A stretch of DNA of 64,000 nucleotides. Origin: an uncultured Granulosicoccaceae bacterium. Its GTDB lineage: Bacteria; Pseudomonadota; Gammaproteobacteria; Granulosicoccales; Granulosicoccaceae. The translations under genes and the position numbers were made by a program. Shown here one piece after another: positions 24,817-33,654 of the stretch; position 1 is the stretch's first letter, and the number at the start of each line of letters is the position of its first letter. The stretch lies in NCBI GenBank assembly GCA_937930305.1, contig CALGLE010000012.1, forward strand, positions 28,509-92,508, in the 5' to 3' direction. The notes under the pieces were generated by a model that was given only the letters and a program-made list of their open reading frames with translations, was not told where the DNA came from and made no database searches.

Positions 24817-26406
24817 ATGATTCAAAACCCCATACTAAAAGGGTTTAATCCGGACCCCTCGTTCTGTCGAGTGGGTGATGACTACTACATCGCCACCTCG
24901 ACGTTCCAGTGGTATCCGGGTGTGCAAATACATCATTCGCGCGATTTAGCGAACTGGCAATTGGTGTCTCGTCCGTTGAATCGCGCTACACAGCTCGATA
25001 TGCGTGGCAACCCGGATGATTGCGGCATATGGGCGCCGTGTTTAAGCTACGCCGACGGAAAATTTTGGTTGGTTTATACCGATGTAAAACGCCACGCGGG
25101 TGATTTTAAAGACGCCCACAACTACATTGTTACGTCCGAGACCATCGACGGCGAATGGTCTGATCCAACCTATGTGAATTCCAGCGGCTTTGACCCATCG
25201 TTATTTCATGATGAGGATGGTCGTAAGTATTTTATGAATATGCGTTGGAATCATCGCGGCATTGGCAGCGGTTGTAATTCAACGCACGATGCATTCGACG
25301 GAATTCTTCTACAGGAATGGTCACCCACCGAAGGCTTGATTGGGCCTTGTAAAAACATTTACGCCGGAACCGATCGTGGCTTAACCGAAGCGCCGCATAT
25401 GTTTAAACGCGCCGGTTACTACTACTTGACCACGGCAGAAGGTGGCACCGAGTACGATCATGCCGTGAGTCTGGCGCGCTCAACCGATCTTTGGGGGCCG
25501 TATGAAGACCATCCTGAGAAGCATGTGATGAGCGCGCGCGATACGCCCGAACATCCCTTACAACGAGTCGGGCATGGTCAATATGTGGAAGCCGCCGATG
25601 GCACCGCCTGGCATACGTTTTTAATGGGCAGGCCCATAACAGGCATTGGAACACGCAACTGCCCCATGGGGCGAGAAACGGGTATTGCCCAATGCGTGTG
25701 GAAAGACGATTGGTTGTACTTAAAAGACGGTGGCCTGTTACCGCCCAGCCGTTTGCCCGGCGCACAACCACAGCCAAGAACCGATGAAGTGCACGAACAC
25801 TTCTCCGAGCTGCCTAGTTCGTTTCAATGGTTGCGCACACCGTACCCCGAGCGTTTGTTTCGAATCGATGACGGTGCATTGGTGTTAATAGGACGTGAAG
25901 GCTTAGGCAGTTGGTTCGAGCAATCGTTAGTGGCCAGGCGACAAGAAGACTTTAACTACAACGCAGCCACCCGCCTAGAGTTTTCTCCCACCACCTATCA
26001 ACAAGCTGCCGGTTTAACCACTTACTACGATCGGCACCGTTTTCATGCAGCTCTTATTACGGTTGAGAATGGCGTTCGTGTGGCCACACTGATGTCGTGT
26101 AACTCGCAATGGCCGGAAGGGCAGTTGTCTTATCCCTTAGAGAAGCCTGTGGTTTTACCGGATGGGCCCATTCACTTCTCAGTTGAAGTTCGTGCAGCCT
26201 CCCAACAATTTTTCTGGGCAACACCGGGTGAAACGCCGCAATCTTTAGGGCCATCATTGGATGCGTCAATTATTTCTGATGAAGGTGGGCAAGGGCTGGA
26301 ACATTCCTCGTTTACTGGTGCGTTTGTGGGGTTAGTCGCTTTTGATGTCACGGCCAGTGCCTGCGAAGCAAAATTTACGCAATTTACTTATGCAGCGGTT
26401 GAGTAG
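24817..26406 (+). CDS. glycoside hydrolase family 43 (beta-xylosidase type)
   Basis: A 529-residue GH43 enzyme of the XynB/subfamily 11 type by look: N-terminal five-bladed propeller (about residues 1-310) and a C-terminal beta-sandwich. The three catalytic acids are visible: general base Asp in FNPDPSFCRV (residue about 12), pKa-tuning Asp in GFDPSLFHDEDG (about 128) and acid Glu in GLTEAPHMFKR (about 191). No signal peptide, so it would act in the cytoplasm on imported xylo- or arabino-oligosaccharides. It lies alone after rho, without transporter or regulator, starting 40 bases after rho; the next gene, of unknown function, follows at 15 bases. Confidence 0.87.
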   Translation: MIQNPILKGFNPDPSFCRVGDDYYIATSTFQWYPGVQIHHSRDLANWQLVSRPLNRATQLDMRGNPDDCGIWAPCLSYADGKFWLVYTDVKRHAGDFKDAHNYIVTSETIDGEWSDPTYVNSSGFDPSLFHDEDGRKYFMNMRWNHRGIGSGCNSTHDAFDGILLQEWSPTEGLIGPCKNIYAGTDRGLTEAPHMFKRAGYYYLTTAEGGTEYDHAVSLARSTDLWGPYEDHPEKHVMSARDTPEHPLQRVGHGQYVEAADGTAWHTFLMGRPITGIGTRNCPMGRETGIAQCVWKDDWLYLKDGGLLPPSRLPGAQPQPRTDEVHEHFSELPSSFQWLRTPYPERLFRIDDGALVLIGREGLGSWFEQSLVARRQEDFNYNAATRLEFSPTTYQQAAGLTTYYDRHRFHAALITVENGVRVATLMSCNSQWPEGQLSYPLEKPVVLPDGPIHFSVEVRAASQQFFWATPGETPQSLGPSLDASIISDEGGQGLEHSSFTGAFVGLVAFDVTASACEAKFTQFTYAAVE

Positions 26407-26421
26407 CCGTTAAGTTAGCTC

Positions 26422-27276
26422 ATGGCGGAAAGTGCAACACGACTATATGCACTGTTAGCGCGCAACCATTCTAATGGTGTTGTTTTTCGTCGTGGCCCAA
26501 GTAAACTCGTTCAACTACTTCAGTGGGACCTAGCCAACGATACGCTTACACCCGGTCAGTGGTTTAAAGGACGCGTTTATGAGCGCCTGTGTGATTTATC
26601 ACCCGACGGAAAATACTTACTCTATTTCGCGGCAAATTTTAAACCTCCGTATGGCACTTGGTCAGCGATCAGTAAGCCGCCTTATTTTTCAGCCCTGGCG
26701 CTGTGGCCCAAAGGTGACACCTGGGGCGGTGGTGGTCTGTTCGACGCAGACAGCAACGGCATTACGCTGAACCACAGTCCTTCAGAGATGGCTATGGCCG
26801 ATGGGTTTAAGCTACCACCGAATTTTCGTGTGCGAAAGCAAGCCGAGTTCTCCGGCTGGGGAACCGGTGAGTTGGTGTTATCGCATCGGCTTGTGCGAGA
26901 CGGTTGGATACCTCACTCAGAAGGCGTTAGAAAACAGAATAAATTTGGATCAAAGCTAAGGATTGAATATACCGAGCCGCAGATCTGGATAAAGGCTGCG
27001 TTAAATGGTAAAGCCAAAATAGCGATGGAAACACACGGTATGTATGAGCGCCGAGGCGCGATGTACGTACATGAATTGAAGTATGAAAATGAACAGGAGC
27101 AAATCGATTTTGGCCGATGTGATTGGGCAGATATAACGAAGGAAGGGGTTGTTTATTTTTCTACAGACGGTGTTCTTAAGAAAAAGCGACCTGGTCGGGA
27201 GGTGGAGATTATTGCTGATTTAACGGAAAATTCGTTCGAAGAGGTGGTTCCGACTGAACAGGCGCTTGAGTGGTGA
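26422..27276 (+). CDS. conserved-looking protein of unknown function, possible beta-propeller
   Basis: A 284-residue protein without signal peptide or membrane helix that I do not recognise. One segment (LCDLSPDGKYLLYFAAN, about residue 56) resembles a WD40/TolB-like blade and the next 100 residues are rich in Trp and Gly (TWGGGGLF, FSGWGTGELVLSH), suggesting a beta fold. C-terminal residues include KKKRPGREVEIIADL, another strand-turn-strand. It starts 15 bases after the GH43 gene and may share its transcript; no function should be assumed. Confidence 0.55.
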   Translation: MAESATRLYALLARNHSNGVVFRRGPSKLVQLLQWDLANDTLTPGQWFKGRVYERLCDLSPDGKYLLYFAANFKPPYGTWSAISKPPYFSALALWPKGDTWGGGGLFDADSNGITLNHSPSEMAMADGFKLPPNFRVRKQAEFSGWGTGELVLSHRLVRDGWIPHSEGVRKQNKFGSKLRIEYTEPQIWIKAALNGKAKIAMETHGMYERRGAMYVHELKYENEQEQIDFGRCDWADITKEGVVYFSTDGVLKKKRPGREVEIIADLTENSFEEVVPTEQALEW

Positions 27277-27535
27277 TATTGGATTTTTAACTATTGCTAC
27301 TTTGCGTGACAGGCAGTGCATGAGATTTTCTGAATTTAAAGTTCTGCTAAGCGGTATCAAGACTTTGATTGTGTTGCATCGATCCCGTATCATTTTTTCA
27401 AATTATCTCATTTTCAGGCTCGGTCAAGTCACAAAATCGGCATAGTTATGCGGTTGTCTTATTGACCTTGCTTTCGAAAAAGTGAACTATTTGTATCTTA
27501 ATGTGTTCACTCTCCAAAAACACGTAAGATTTTTA

Positions 27536-27685
27536 GTGAAACTACTTGACTATATTATAGCGTGCTGTTCGCTCTTGTTAGTTGGTTGCAGTAGCTCTAG
27601 CAATCCATCCGAAGGTGGTGGGACAACAAGCGAAATTGCGAATGATGGAAGCGAGACAACTTATGGATACAAAACCATCACCTGA
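27536..27685 (+). CDS. very small putative lipoprotein
   Basis: The track ORF runs from 27482; I prefer GTG 27536, which gives a compact signal sequence VKLLDYIIACCSLLLVGC with a lipobox LVGC, followed by Ser-rich SSSSNPSEGGG and a short tail ending in YGYKTIT. Only about 49 residues in all, so the mature lipopeptide would be about 32 residues. It could be a relic of a longer lipoprotein or a true small one. It sits 60 bases ahead of a second, larger lipoprotein in an AT-rich stretch. Confidence 0.4.
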   Translation: MKLLDYIIACCSLLLVGCSSSSNPSEGGGTTSEIANDGSETTYGYKTIT

Positions 27686-27745
27686 TGAGTCAATGAAGAA
27701 TAGGACTCAACCAGAACAGATCAAATAATAAGGAAGGATAGATTT

Positions 27746-28243
27746 ATGAAAATAAAGCTAACAATAGTATTGATAACTGTAACCATGTTGGTAGCTTGTG
27801 GAGGTAGCAGTAGTAAAACTAACGATAGCGGCAATACGGAAAATGTTGTCCTTGATACGCCCAACCCTTTCTCCGATATTTCCGGAGTTTGGAACTCAAG
27901 CATAGTTGAAAACTTAAACGAAACTGGACAGCCGACTTTGGATGAGATCTACACAGTGTTTCGGTCTGATGGTTCGTTTGTTGTCTATGACTATGAAAAC
28001 GACGCTTTCGGTTCGTTTTTAAACTGCTATACACAGTCCTCGGTACAGCAATTTGACCATTTGGGAGACAACAAATTCAGCTTTACTGACCCAGAAAACG
28101 GCGGAGCCGTAAGTTCTTTTACGTTAATTGATATGAACAATATAAGCCTTAGTAACGTTGATGGAGTGCAAAATTGGAGACGAGAAGGGGCTCTTGTAGA
28201 AAACAATTTATCACCGATTTGCAATAGATCACTTACCCGTTAA
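27746..28243 (+). CDS. lipoprotein of unknown function
   Basis: A 165-residue protein with a strong ribosome binding site (AAGGAAGG) and a lipoprotein signal: MKIKLTIVLITVTMLVAC, lipobox LVAC, then GGSSSKTNDSG linker. The rest (SGVWNSSIVEN, YTVFRSDGSFVVYDYEND, NKFSFTDPENGG) is built of short strands like small lipocalin-type or surface lipoproteins that begin with a GxW motif, but I do not recognise the family. Two cysteines near NCYTQ and ICNRS may pair. The 27500-28250 stretch is AT-richer than its surroundings. Confidence 0.65.
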   Translation: MKIKLTIVLITVTMLVACGGSSSKTNDSGNTENVVLDTPNPFSDISGVWNSSIVENLNETGQPTLDEIYTVFRSDGSFVVYDYENDAFGSFLNCYTQSSVQQFDHLGDNKFSFTDPENGGAVSSFTLIDMNNISLSNVDGVQNWRREGALVENNLSPICNRSLTR

Positions 28244-28533
28244 AGCGCTATTGCATAAGTGAAATATAAGCGGTTCGGTTAATTATTAACCGTCTGGTGT
28301 CTTGCCGCACTGAGATTAGAGATGACAGTCCTTTTGAACCTACTTGGGTGGTTCGATGGCGGCGTCTTGCGAGATAGTTGTCCCCTATGGGTGAACAAGT
28401 TACTGGAATCCGTTCACTTTTTCGAAGCTAAGAATCCCATACTGTGAAAATTCGTGGAAAATACGGCTAGTGCCGAAATGGGGACTCTTTCTGCCAAAGT
28501 TTGACCTGGGTTCGCCAAGCATGCGAATGTCCG
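28244..28533. other. 290-base intergenic stretch, nothing recognised
   Basis: I see no gene, terminator or clear promoter on either strand. The antisense ORF 28400-28594 overlaps the benE relic end and looks like a shadow. Since benE to the right is damaged, the stretch may be old coding sequence past recognition. Confidence 0.4.
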
Positions 28534-28995
28534 CTAACTCCCACGCAACCGCTGTTGCACAACAACCATCAATACCCCAACCAACAAACCCCAAAACGCC
28601 CCTGATATTCCCAATATGCTGATGCCGGAGGCTGCGAATAAAAAAGTAACAGCCGCTGCTGGCCGCGCAGCTTCTTCACTGGCCATCATTGCGGCAACGA
28701 TGGCCGAAAGGTTCACAGTATGTGCGCCCAAGGGGGCACCGAGTAAACTGAATAAGCCGGTGGTGCTAATTAATGGTGCAGCGGGTGTTTCATAATGATT
28801 GGCACTCAGCACAGCCAAGCCTGGAATGTTTTGTGAAGCCATGGTGACAACGAGCAGTGGAACAGCGATGCCGATGATGCTTTCAAGGCTGAATGTAGGC
28901 TTTGTTAACACCAGTTGTGGTGTGACGTTAACTGTCAGCTGCGACACCCAATCGCTTGAAAAATCAACGCCAAGCAACCCCCACTGGCATATCAT
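28534..28995 (-). pseudogene. BenE-family (benzoate/H+ symporter) gene relic, truncated and internally deleted
   Basis: The 153 residues match the C-terminal half of BenE-type transporters: LLVVTMASQNIPGLAVL (the family hallmark), then APLGAHTVNLSAIVAAMMA, and finally AVTFLFAASGISILGISGAFWGLL, the last helix. Full BenE proteins have about 390 residues; here the N-terminal 200 or so are absent, and between SEEA and RPAAAV the family normally has roughly 60-90 more residues with two or three membrane helices, so the middle is also missing while staying in frame. Upstream, the frame stays open across 28996-29085 but no longer resembles BenE. It cannot be a working transporter. It lies back to back with the EamA gene cluster. 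Confidence 0.75.
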
Positions 28996-29146
28996 GAAGT
29001 AGGGGGATGAAGTGTATTCAGGTGCTGAAACGGATATCTTATCATTGTGGGTTTGGGTAAGATGATTGAGCGATCTTATTGGCGTTACTCATGTTGACTT
29101 CCTATTGTTCCCCAGCAGTGCCATTTGGTCGCTCAAAAGAATTCGT

Positions 29147-30043
29147 GTGAGCAAACCAAAGCCCGTGGTTAACACCACAAACAACACACTGGCCATCACT
29201 TGGGCGCTTATTGCGACAGCCTTGTTTGCCATTGCTGCGGTCATGGCCAAGGTGGGCGTTAAGCAATACCCCTTGCTTCAAATTCTATTTTTCAGGCAAC
29301 TGGTTGTGTTGTTATCTGTTTTACCGGTTATTGCTTCCTCATTTCCAAGAAGTTTAGAAACAGCCCATCCGAAGATTCATGTGGTGCGCCTAGTGGGGTC
29401 TTTTATTGCGCTATCGTGCGGCATTTGGGCGGTGTCTGTACTGCCATTAACCACCGCAATTACGTTGGGATTTACATCGGTGTTTTTTATCGCCTTACTG
29501 GCGATGGTTTTTTTGAAAGAGGCCGTGAGTGTGAATCGTTTCGCCGCCATCCTCGTTGGGTTTATAGGGGTTGTGGTGGTTATGCGTCCAGGTGCTGATG
29601 ATTTTGCAAGCTTCTATGCCTTCATTCCTATACTGGGTGCGCTTGGCGCTGCGGTGGCCATTGTGTCCGTAAGAAAATTATCCCAACAAGAATCCACGGC
29701 AACCCTGTTGGCTTATCAAGCTGTATTTGTGGGTGTGCTAGCGGGTATACCTTTGTTGTGGTTATGGAAGGCACCCGATGTGTTTGGTGTTTTCTTTCTA
29801 TTAGCCATGGGGGCAGCCGCCGCAGGTGGGCAATGGTTTGGTGTTAAGGCGTTGCGGTTGGGGGAGGCCAGCTTGGTAGGCAATATTCAATATGTGCAAC
29901 TGATTTATGCGGCCCTATTCGGTTTCGTGATTTTTGGCGAAGTGCCCACTTTGCACACATTAATCGGTGGCGCCATTATTATTGGTTCCTCAGTGTATTT
30001 GTTGCATCGCGAATCCTTGGCAAAGTCCATTAAACCTGTATAG
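29147..30043 (+). CDS. EamA/DMT-family transporter
   Basis: A drug/metabolite-type exporter with about ten membrane helices in two EamA repeats (AITWALIATALFAIAAVMAK opens the first; YAFIPILGALGAAVAIV opens the second). The ORF extends to TTG 29066, but I place the start at GTG 29147 (SKPKPVV), just ahead of the first helix; no ribosome binding site is clear for either. Such proteins export amino acids, nucleosides or metabolites; substrate unknown. It opens a run of four tightly spaced same-strand genes (transporter, HIBADH-like, aldehyde dehydrogenase, VOC protein) that look like a small catabolic operon. Confidence 0.8.
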   Translation: MSKPKPVVNTTNNTLAITWALIATALFAIAAVMAKVGVKQYPLLQILFFRQLVVLLSVLPVIASSFPRSLETAHPKIHVVRLVGSFIALSCGIWAVSVLPLTTAITLGFTSVFFIALLAMVFLKEAVSVNRFAAILVGFIGVVVVMRPGADDFASFYAFIPILGALGAAVAIVSVRKLSQQESTATLLAYQAVFVGVLAGIPLLWLWKAPDVFGVFFLLAMGAAAAGGQWFGVKALRLGEASLVGNIQYVQLIYAALFGFVIFGEVPTLHTLIGGAIIIGSSVYLLHRESLAKSIKPV

Positions 30044-30053
30044 GAAAAACCCT

Positions 30054-30905
30054 TTGAATATCGGCGTGATCGGATGTGGAAGCATGGGGGGCGGCATGGC
30101 ACGGCAGTTGTTAGCGGCCGGTTATTCGTTGTGTTGTTTTGATCCTCGGGCTGAGGTTCTGCACGAACTCAGTGAGGCTGGTGCAGAACCTGCTGCGTCA
30201 GCAAACGAAGTGGCGAATGCTGCCCAAGTCATTATCCTATCGTTGCCAAAAGCGGTTTTTGTCGAAGCGGTTATGTCCGATATCGCGGCAGACATTCAAC
30301 CCGGCAGTATCGTATTAGATACCTCCACATCAGAACCTGCTACCTCTCAACGCATGGCAGCTTTGGGTGAGCAACGCGGATTCACTTTCGTGGATGGACC
30401 GGTCAGTGGCGGGCCGGCAGCGGCAAACGCTGGCACCATGACCATGCTACTCGGTGGCGATCGTGTCGCTATTGACACGATGAAGCCTGTGTTGGATGTG
30501 CTTACCGCCAAAACCGTGTTTGTGGGTGGATCGGGCGCAGGGCATGCGGCAAAGATTGCAAACAATATGCTGTGTGCCGCCAATTTGGTTCTGGTCGCAG
30601 AAGCGGTTCGTTTGGGTGAATCCTGCGGCGTTCAAGCGCAGGATTTACTGGAAGGGGTGAATGCAGGTTCTGGGCGCAGTGGGGTGAGTGAAGTGAACTT
30701 TCCTAAATGGGTGTTGAATGGCGCATTTGATTCCGGCTTCACCATGGAGCTTATGCGAAAAGATGTGGGCCTTGCTATAAAATTAGCGCAAGAATCGGGT
30801 GTTGAGTTAGCTGGATTTAAACCTATAGCAGATGTGTGGTTAACGGATTCTGAACATGTGCCAAACAGCGCTGACTTCAACGAAATCGTAAAACCCAAAC
30901 CTTAA
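30054..30905 (+). CDS. NAD(P)-dependent oxidoreductase, 3-hydroxyisobutyrate dehydrogenase family
   Basis: A 283-residue beta-hydroxyacid dehydrogenase, starting at TTG 30054 after TAGGAA; the longer ORF from 29967 overlaps EamA and has no family likeness in its first 29 residues. N-terminal Rossmann motif VIGCGSMGGGMARQLL, substrate-binding GPVSGGPAAANAG near residue 117, and catalytic Lys in GHAAKIANNML near residue 168. Relatives include tartronate semialdehyde reductase, L-threonate dehydrogenase and 3-hydroxyisobutyrate dehydrogenase. With an aldehyde dehydrogenase 32 bases downstream, oxidation of a hydroxyacid or alcohol to an acid is likely. Substrate unknown. Confidence 0.82.
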   Translation: MNIGVIGCGSMGGGMARQLLAAGYSLCCFDPRAEVLHELSEAGAEPAASANEVANAAQVIILSLPKAVFVEAVMSDIAADIQPGSIVLDTSTSEPATSQRMAALGEQRGFTFVDGPVSGGPAAANAGTMTMLLGGDRVAIDTMKPVLDVLTAKTVFVGGSGAGHAAKIANNMLCAANLVLVAEAVRLGESCGVQAQDLLEGVNAGSGRSGVSEVNFPKWVLNGAFDSGFTMELMRKDVGLAIKLAQESGVELAGFKPIADVWLTDSEHVPNSADFNEIVKPKP

Positions 30906-30937
30906 AAATATCTAACAATAAAGTCCAATAGAAGGCC

Positions 30938-32452
30938 ATGGTTATGTCAGATCGTCAGAAGCGTTTGCAACACGCTATGGGTGCTGTGGGCTTGGGGGAT
31001 TCACCGCAGAGCCTGGTTAACGGAAGTTTCGTGAATGGTGATGGTGATGTCATCACGTTGGTTGATCCCTACACAGAAGATACATTGTGCACCTATCGTG
31101 ATGCCGGCGCGTCTGTCTCTGGGCGTGCGTGTGATGCATCCCTCGCTGTGCAACCTCAATGGGCCAAAGCGTTCTCTGCCGCTGCTCGCGGGCAAGTGTT
31201 ACAAGATATCTCACGAGCGGTGCTGGCACACGCCGAACCTTTATCAGTAATAGAAGCCATCGTTGCCGGTAAACCGATACGCGATTGTCGAATTGAAGTG
31301 GCCAAAGTGGCGGAAATGTTCGCCTACTACGCGGGTTGGGCAGACAAGCTGCACGGCGAAGTCATTCCGGTTCCTTCGGGTCATTTAAACTACACCTTGC
31401 GAGAACCCTTGGGTGTGGTGTTTCAAATCACACCGTGGAACGCACCCATTTTTACCGGCGGTTGGCAAATTGCACCTGCGATCGCTACTGGTAATGGGGT
31501 GGTGATTAAGCCCAGTGAATTGACCCCTATAACAACGGTTGCGTTAGTCGCATTGGCGGAAGCGCACGGTTTGCCCAAAGGCTTAGTAAATGTGCTGTGT
31601 GGTCTTGGCCCTACCGCTGGGCAAGCGGCCATTGAGCATCCCGCAGTGCGCAAAGTGATTTTTGTGGGTTCGCCGGAAACCGGTCGACGCGTGGCCACGG
31701 CCGCCGCAGCCAACTTAAAACCTTCCGTGCTTGAACTCGGTGGCAAGTCGGCCAATATTGTATTTGAAGATGCGAATTTAGAACACGCATGCTTAGGTGC
31801 ACAGGCCGCCATATTTTCAGGAGCAGGCCAGAGTTGTGTGGCTGGTTCTCGGTTGCTGGTTCAACGCTCTGTACACAGCGATATGGTTGCCATGTTGTCG
31901 GAAGGCATGAACAAAATACAACTGGGCGATCCGTTGGGCGAAGCCACAGAGGTTGGTCCGATCAGTAATGCACGTCAGTTTAAGCATGTGCAAGGCATGA
32001 TTCAGACAGCCAAGAGTGAAGGTGCGACGGTTCTTACTCGCAGTGGGGCGAACGACAGCGGTTATTTCGTACCACCGACAGTGTTGAATGAAGTGTCCAA
32101 TACATCCACGGCCGCACAAACTGAAATATTTGGCCCCGTGGTAGCCGCCATACCGTTTGACGATGAAGCGGAAGCGATACATCTAGCGAACGAGTCAAAC
32201 TTTGGCTTGGCAGGCGCTGTATGGACTGCAGATGTTGGGCGTGCTCACCGGTTGGCAGAAGCGGTTAGGGCAGGCACCTTTTGGATAAACAGTTATAAAG
32301 CCATTCATGTGTCGTCCCCGTTTGGTGGTTCGTTGAATTCAGGCTTTGGGCGATCCAGCGGGCGTGATGCCTTAATGGAATACACGTCAGCAAAAAGTGT
32401 CTGGCTAGACAGTGCGCCCACGCCAATGATTGCTTTTGGCTACGTACCCTAA
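30938..32452 (+). CDS. aldehyde dehydrogenase family protein
   Basis: A 504-residue NAD(P)-dependent aldehyde dehydrogenase. Motifs: FQITPWNAPIFTGGW (cofactor), VVIKPSELTP, FVGSPETGR, catalytic Glu in LELGGKSANIVF (about residue 267) and nucleophile Cys in GAGQSCVAGSRL (about residue 301), then GPVVAAIPF and the closing FGGSLNSGFGRSSG. A betaine-aldehyde or lactaldehyde type is plausible. It sits in the EamA/HIBADH-like/ALDH/VOC run. Some start ambiguity remains (ATG 30938 or 30944). It is the only aldehyde dehydrogenase in the window, so it could also serve the amine-oxidising cluster at 46177-52135, which lacks one of its own. Confidence 0.92.
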   Translation: MVMSDRQKRLQHAMGAVGLGDSPQSLVNGSFVNGDGDVITLVDPYTEDTLCTYRDAGASVSGRACDASLAVQPQWAKAFSAAARGQVLQDISRAVLAHAEPLSVIEAIVAGKPIRDCRIEVAKVAEMFAYYAGWADKLHGEVIPVPSGHLNYTLREPLGVVFQITPWNAPIFTGGWQIAPAIATGNGVVIKPSELTPITTVALVALAEAHGLPKGLVNVLCGLGPTAGQAAIEHPAVRKVIFVGSPETGRRVATAAAANLKPSVLELGGKSANIVFEDANLEHACLGAQAAIFSGAGQSCVAGSRLLVQRSVHSDMVAMLSEGMNKIQLGDPLGEATEVGPISNARQFKHVQGMIQTAKSEGATVLTRSGANDSGYFVPPTVLNEVSNTSTAAQTEIFGPVVAAIPFDDEAEAIHLANESNFGLAGAVWTADVGRAHRLAEAVRAGTFWINSYKAIHVSSPFGGSLNSGFGRSSGRDALMEYTSAKSVWLDSAPTPMIAFGYVP

Positions 32453-32466
32453 GGGGAGACCCTATT

Positions 32467-33342
32467 TTGAATGCCTCATTCGGTATTGACCATCCACTGC
32501 TGGCAACCCACGACATTCATACCCTGCGTGAATATCTTATCGCGCTTGGTTTTAACATGACCGCTGTTGGCAAACACCCGTGGGGTACCAGCACCAGTCT
32601 TGCCATGTTTGACGGTTGTTTGTTAGAAATTATGGGCCTGTATGACAGCACATTGATTGATGAAGTACCCGCGGGCGAATTTCGATTTGGGCGGCATGTG
32701 TTTGAACACCTGCAGCTGCGCGAAGGCATCGCTTTGACCGCATTGCACAGTTTGAACTCAGAACAAGATGCCGAACACGCAGAAGACCAAGGCTTTCACA
32801 TAGCTGGTCAACTTGAATTTGGTCGAGACGTGACTTTACCGGATGGGTCCACCGGTCGAACAAAAACCACACTGGCCTTGATGCCCGATAAAACCTTCCC
32901 GCGATTGTCGTTCTTTTTATGCCAACAACATCGGCCCGAATTAATTTACGTACCGCAATGGTTGAAGCACCCCAACACAGTTCACGGAATTTGTGGAGTG
33001 AATGCGGTTGCGAAGGCTGTGCATCATGAGCAATTGCAACAGCGTTTTTCAAAGCTCTATGGAACCCATCAACTATTAGATGGAGGTTTCCAATTTCAAA
33101 CGGCCAATGGGGTGCTGAGGTTTTTTGAACCGGATGCGTTCGCAAGCACGGTTGGCGCTGTACCTGAAAAGATACTCCATGAAGCGCTACCGTGTATAGC
33201 TGGAATGGATTTTTTAACAGAAGATGTTGGGGAGTTTAGAAAATACCTTGAAACATCAGGAATGGCTTATCGGGAGCTTGCAGCAGGGTTTGCGTTAACA
33301 AATCCGGAAGTCACCGCTAACACCGTTTTTAGGTTCTTTTAA
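32467..33342 (+). CDS. glyoxalase-like (VOC superfamily) protein
   Basis: A 291-residue protein beginning at TTG 32467 behind a good AAGGGGAG site. The start (GIDHPLLATHDIHTLREYLIALGF) and the mid-region (LSFFLCQQHRPELIYVPQWLKHPN) resemble the glyoxalase-like domain family (PF13468), built of paired VOC units. Metal ligands cannot be assigned with certainty (HPLL, H in GICGVNAVAK region). It follows the aldehyde dehydrogenase by 14 bases, so is probably part of the same pathway. Intact in length, unlike the VOC relic at 7766. Confidence 0.7.
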   Translation: MNASFGIDHPLLATHDIHTLREYLIALGFNMTAVGKHPWGTSTSLAMFDGCLLEIMGLYDSTLIDEVPAGEFRFGRHVFEHLQLREGIALTALHSLNSEQDAEHAEDQGFHIAGQLEFGRDVTLPDGSTGRTKTTLALMPDKTFPRLSFFLCQQHRPELIYVPQWLKHPNTVHGICGVNAVAKAVHHEQLQQRFSKLYGTHQLLDGGFQFQTANGVLRFFEPDAFASTVGAVPEKILHEALPCIAGMDFLTEDVGEFRKYLETSGMAYRELAAGFALTNPEVTANTVFRFF

Positions 33343-33654
33343 ATAAGACCCGCTTTGGACAATACAAAGCAAGCTAAACCTGGTGGTGATCATGGATTTA
33401 AGCCTTGGAATGTGTTCACGTATACGTTGAGAGCTGAATGCCACACACCATGAACAAAGTTTCTAGAGCTGATTTCTAGGCGATTTTCAAACAATATTTT
33501 CTAGAGCAACGATTAAGTTCCTGGTTAAATGTGCACGAATCCACATAAGTGAAACACCGCGTGAGTTTCTGAATGCAAATCACTGCAAATCGATATTTCT
33601 AAAAAAAGACGAAGGCTATACTCGCCCAAGTTTTTTTGATGGAGTGTCAGTTCT
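33343..33654 (+). promoter_or_regulatory. 312-base AT-rich upstream region of the TSP3 protein gene
   Basis: No gene is visible. The sequence TTTCTAGAGC occurs twice (33460-33469 and 33498-33507), with a related TTTCTAGG between, a small direct-repeat array that might bind a regulator. A possible -10 box TATACT (33617-33622) lies about 33 bases before the GTG start, without a good -35. GGAGTG at 33641-33646 serves as ribosome binding site. Confidence 0.4.

Noticed and set aside
28400-28594. 64-residue minus-strand ORF upstream of the lipoprotein end
   Set aside because: Overlaps the benE relic end in another frame, has no ribosome binding site and no recognisable domain.
29967-30053. Upstream extension of the HIBADH-like gene into the EamA gene
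   Set aside because: The first 29 residues have no Rossmann likeness and overlap the EamA coding end; TTG 30054 with TAGGAA fits the family start.
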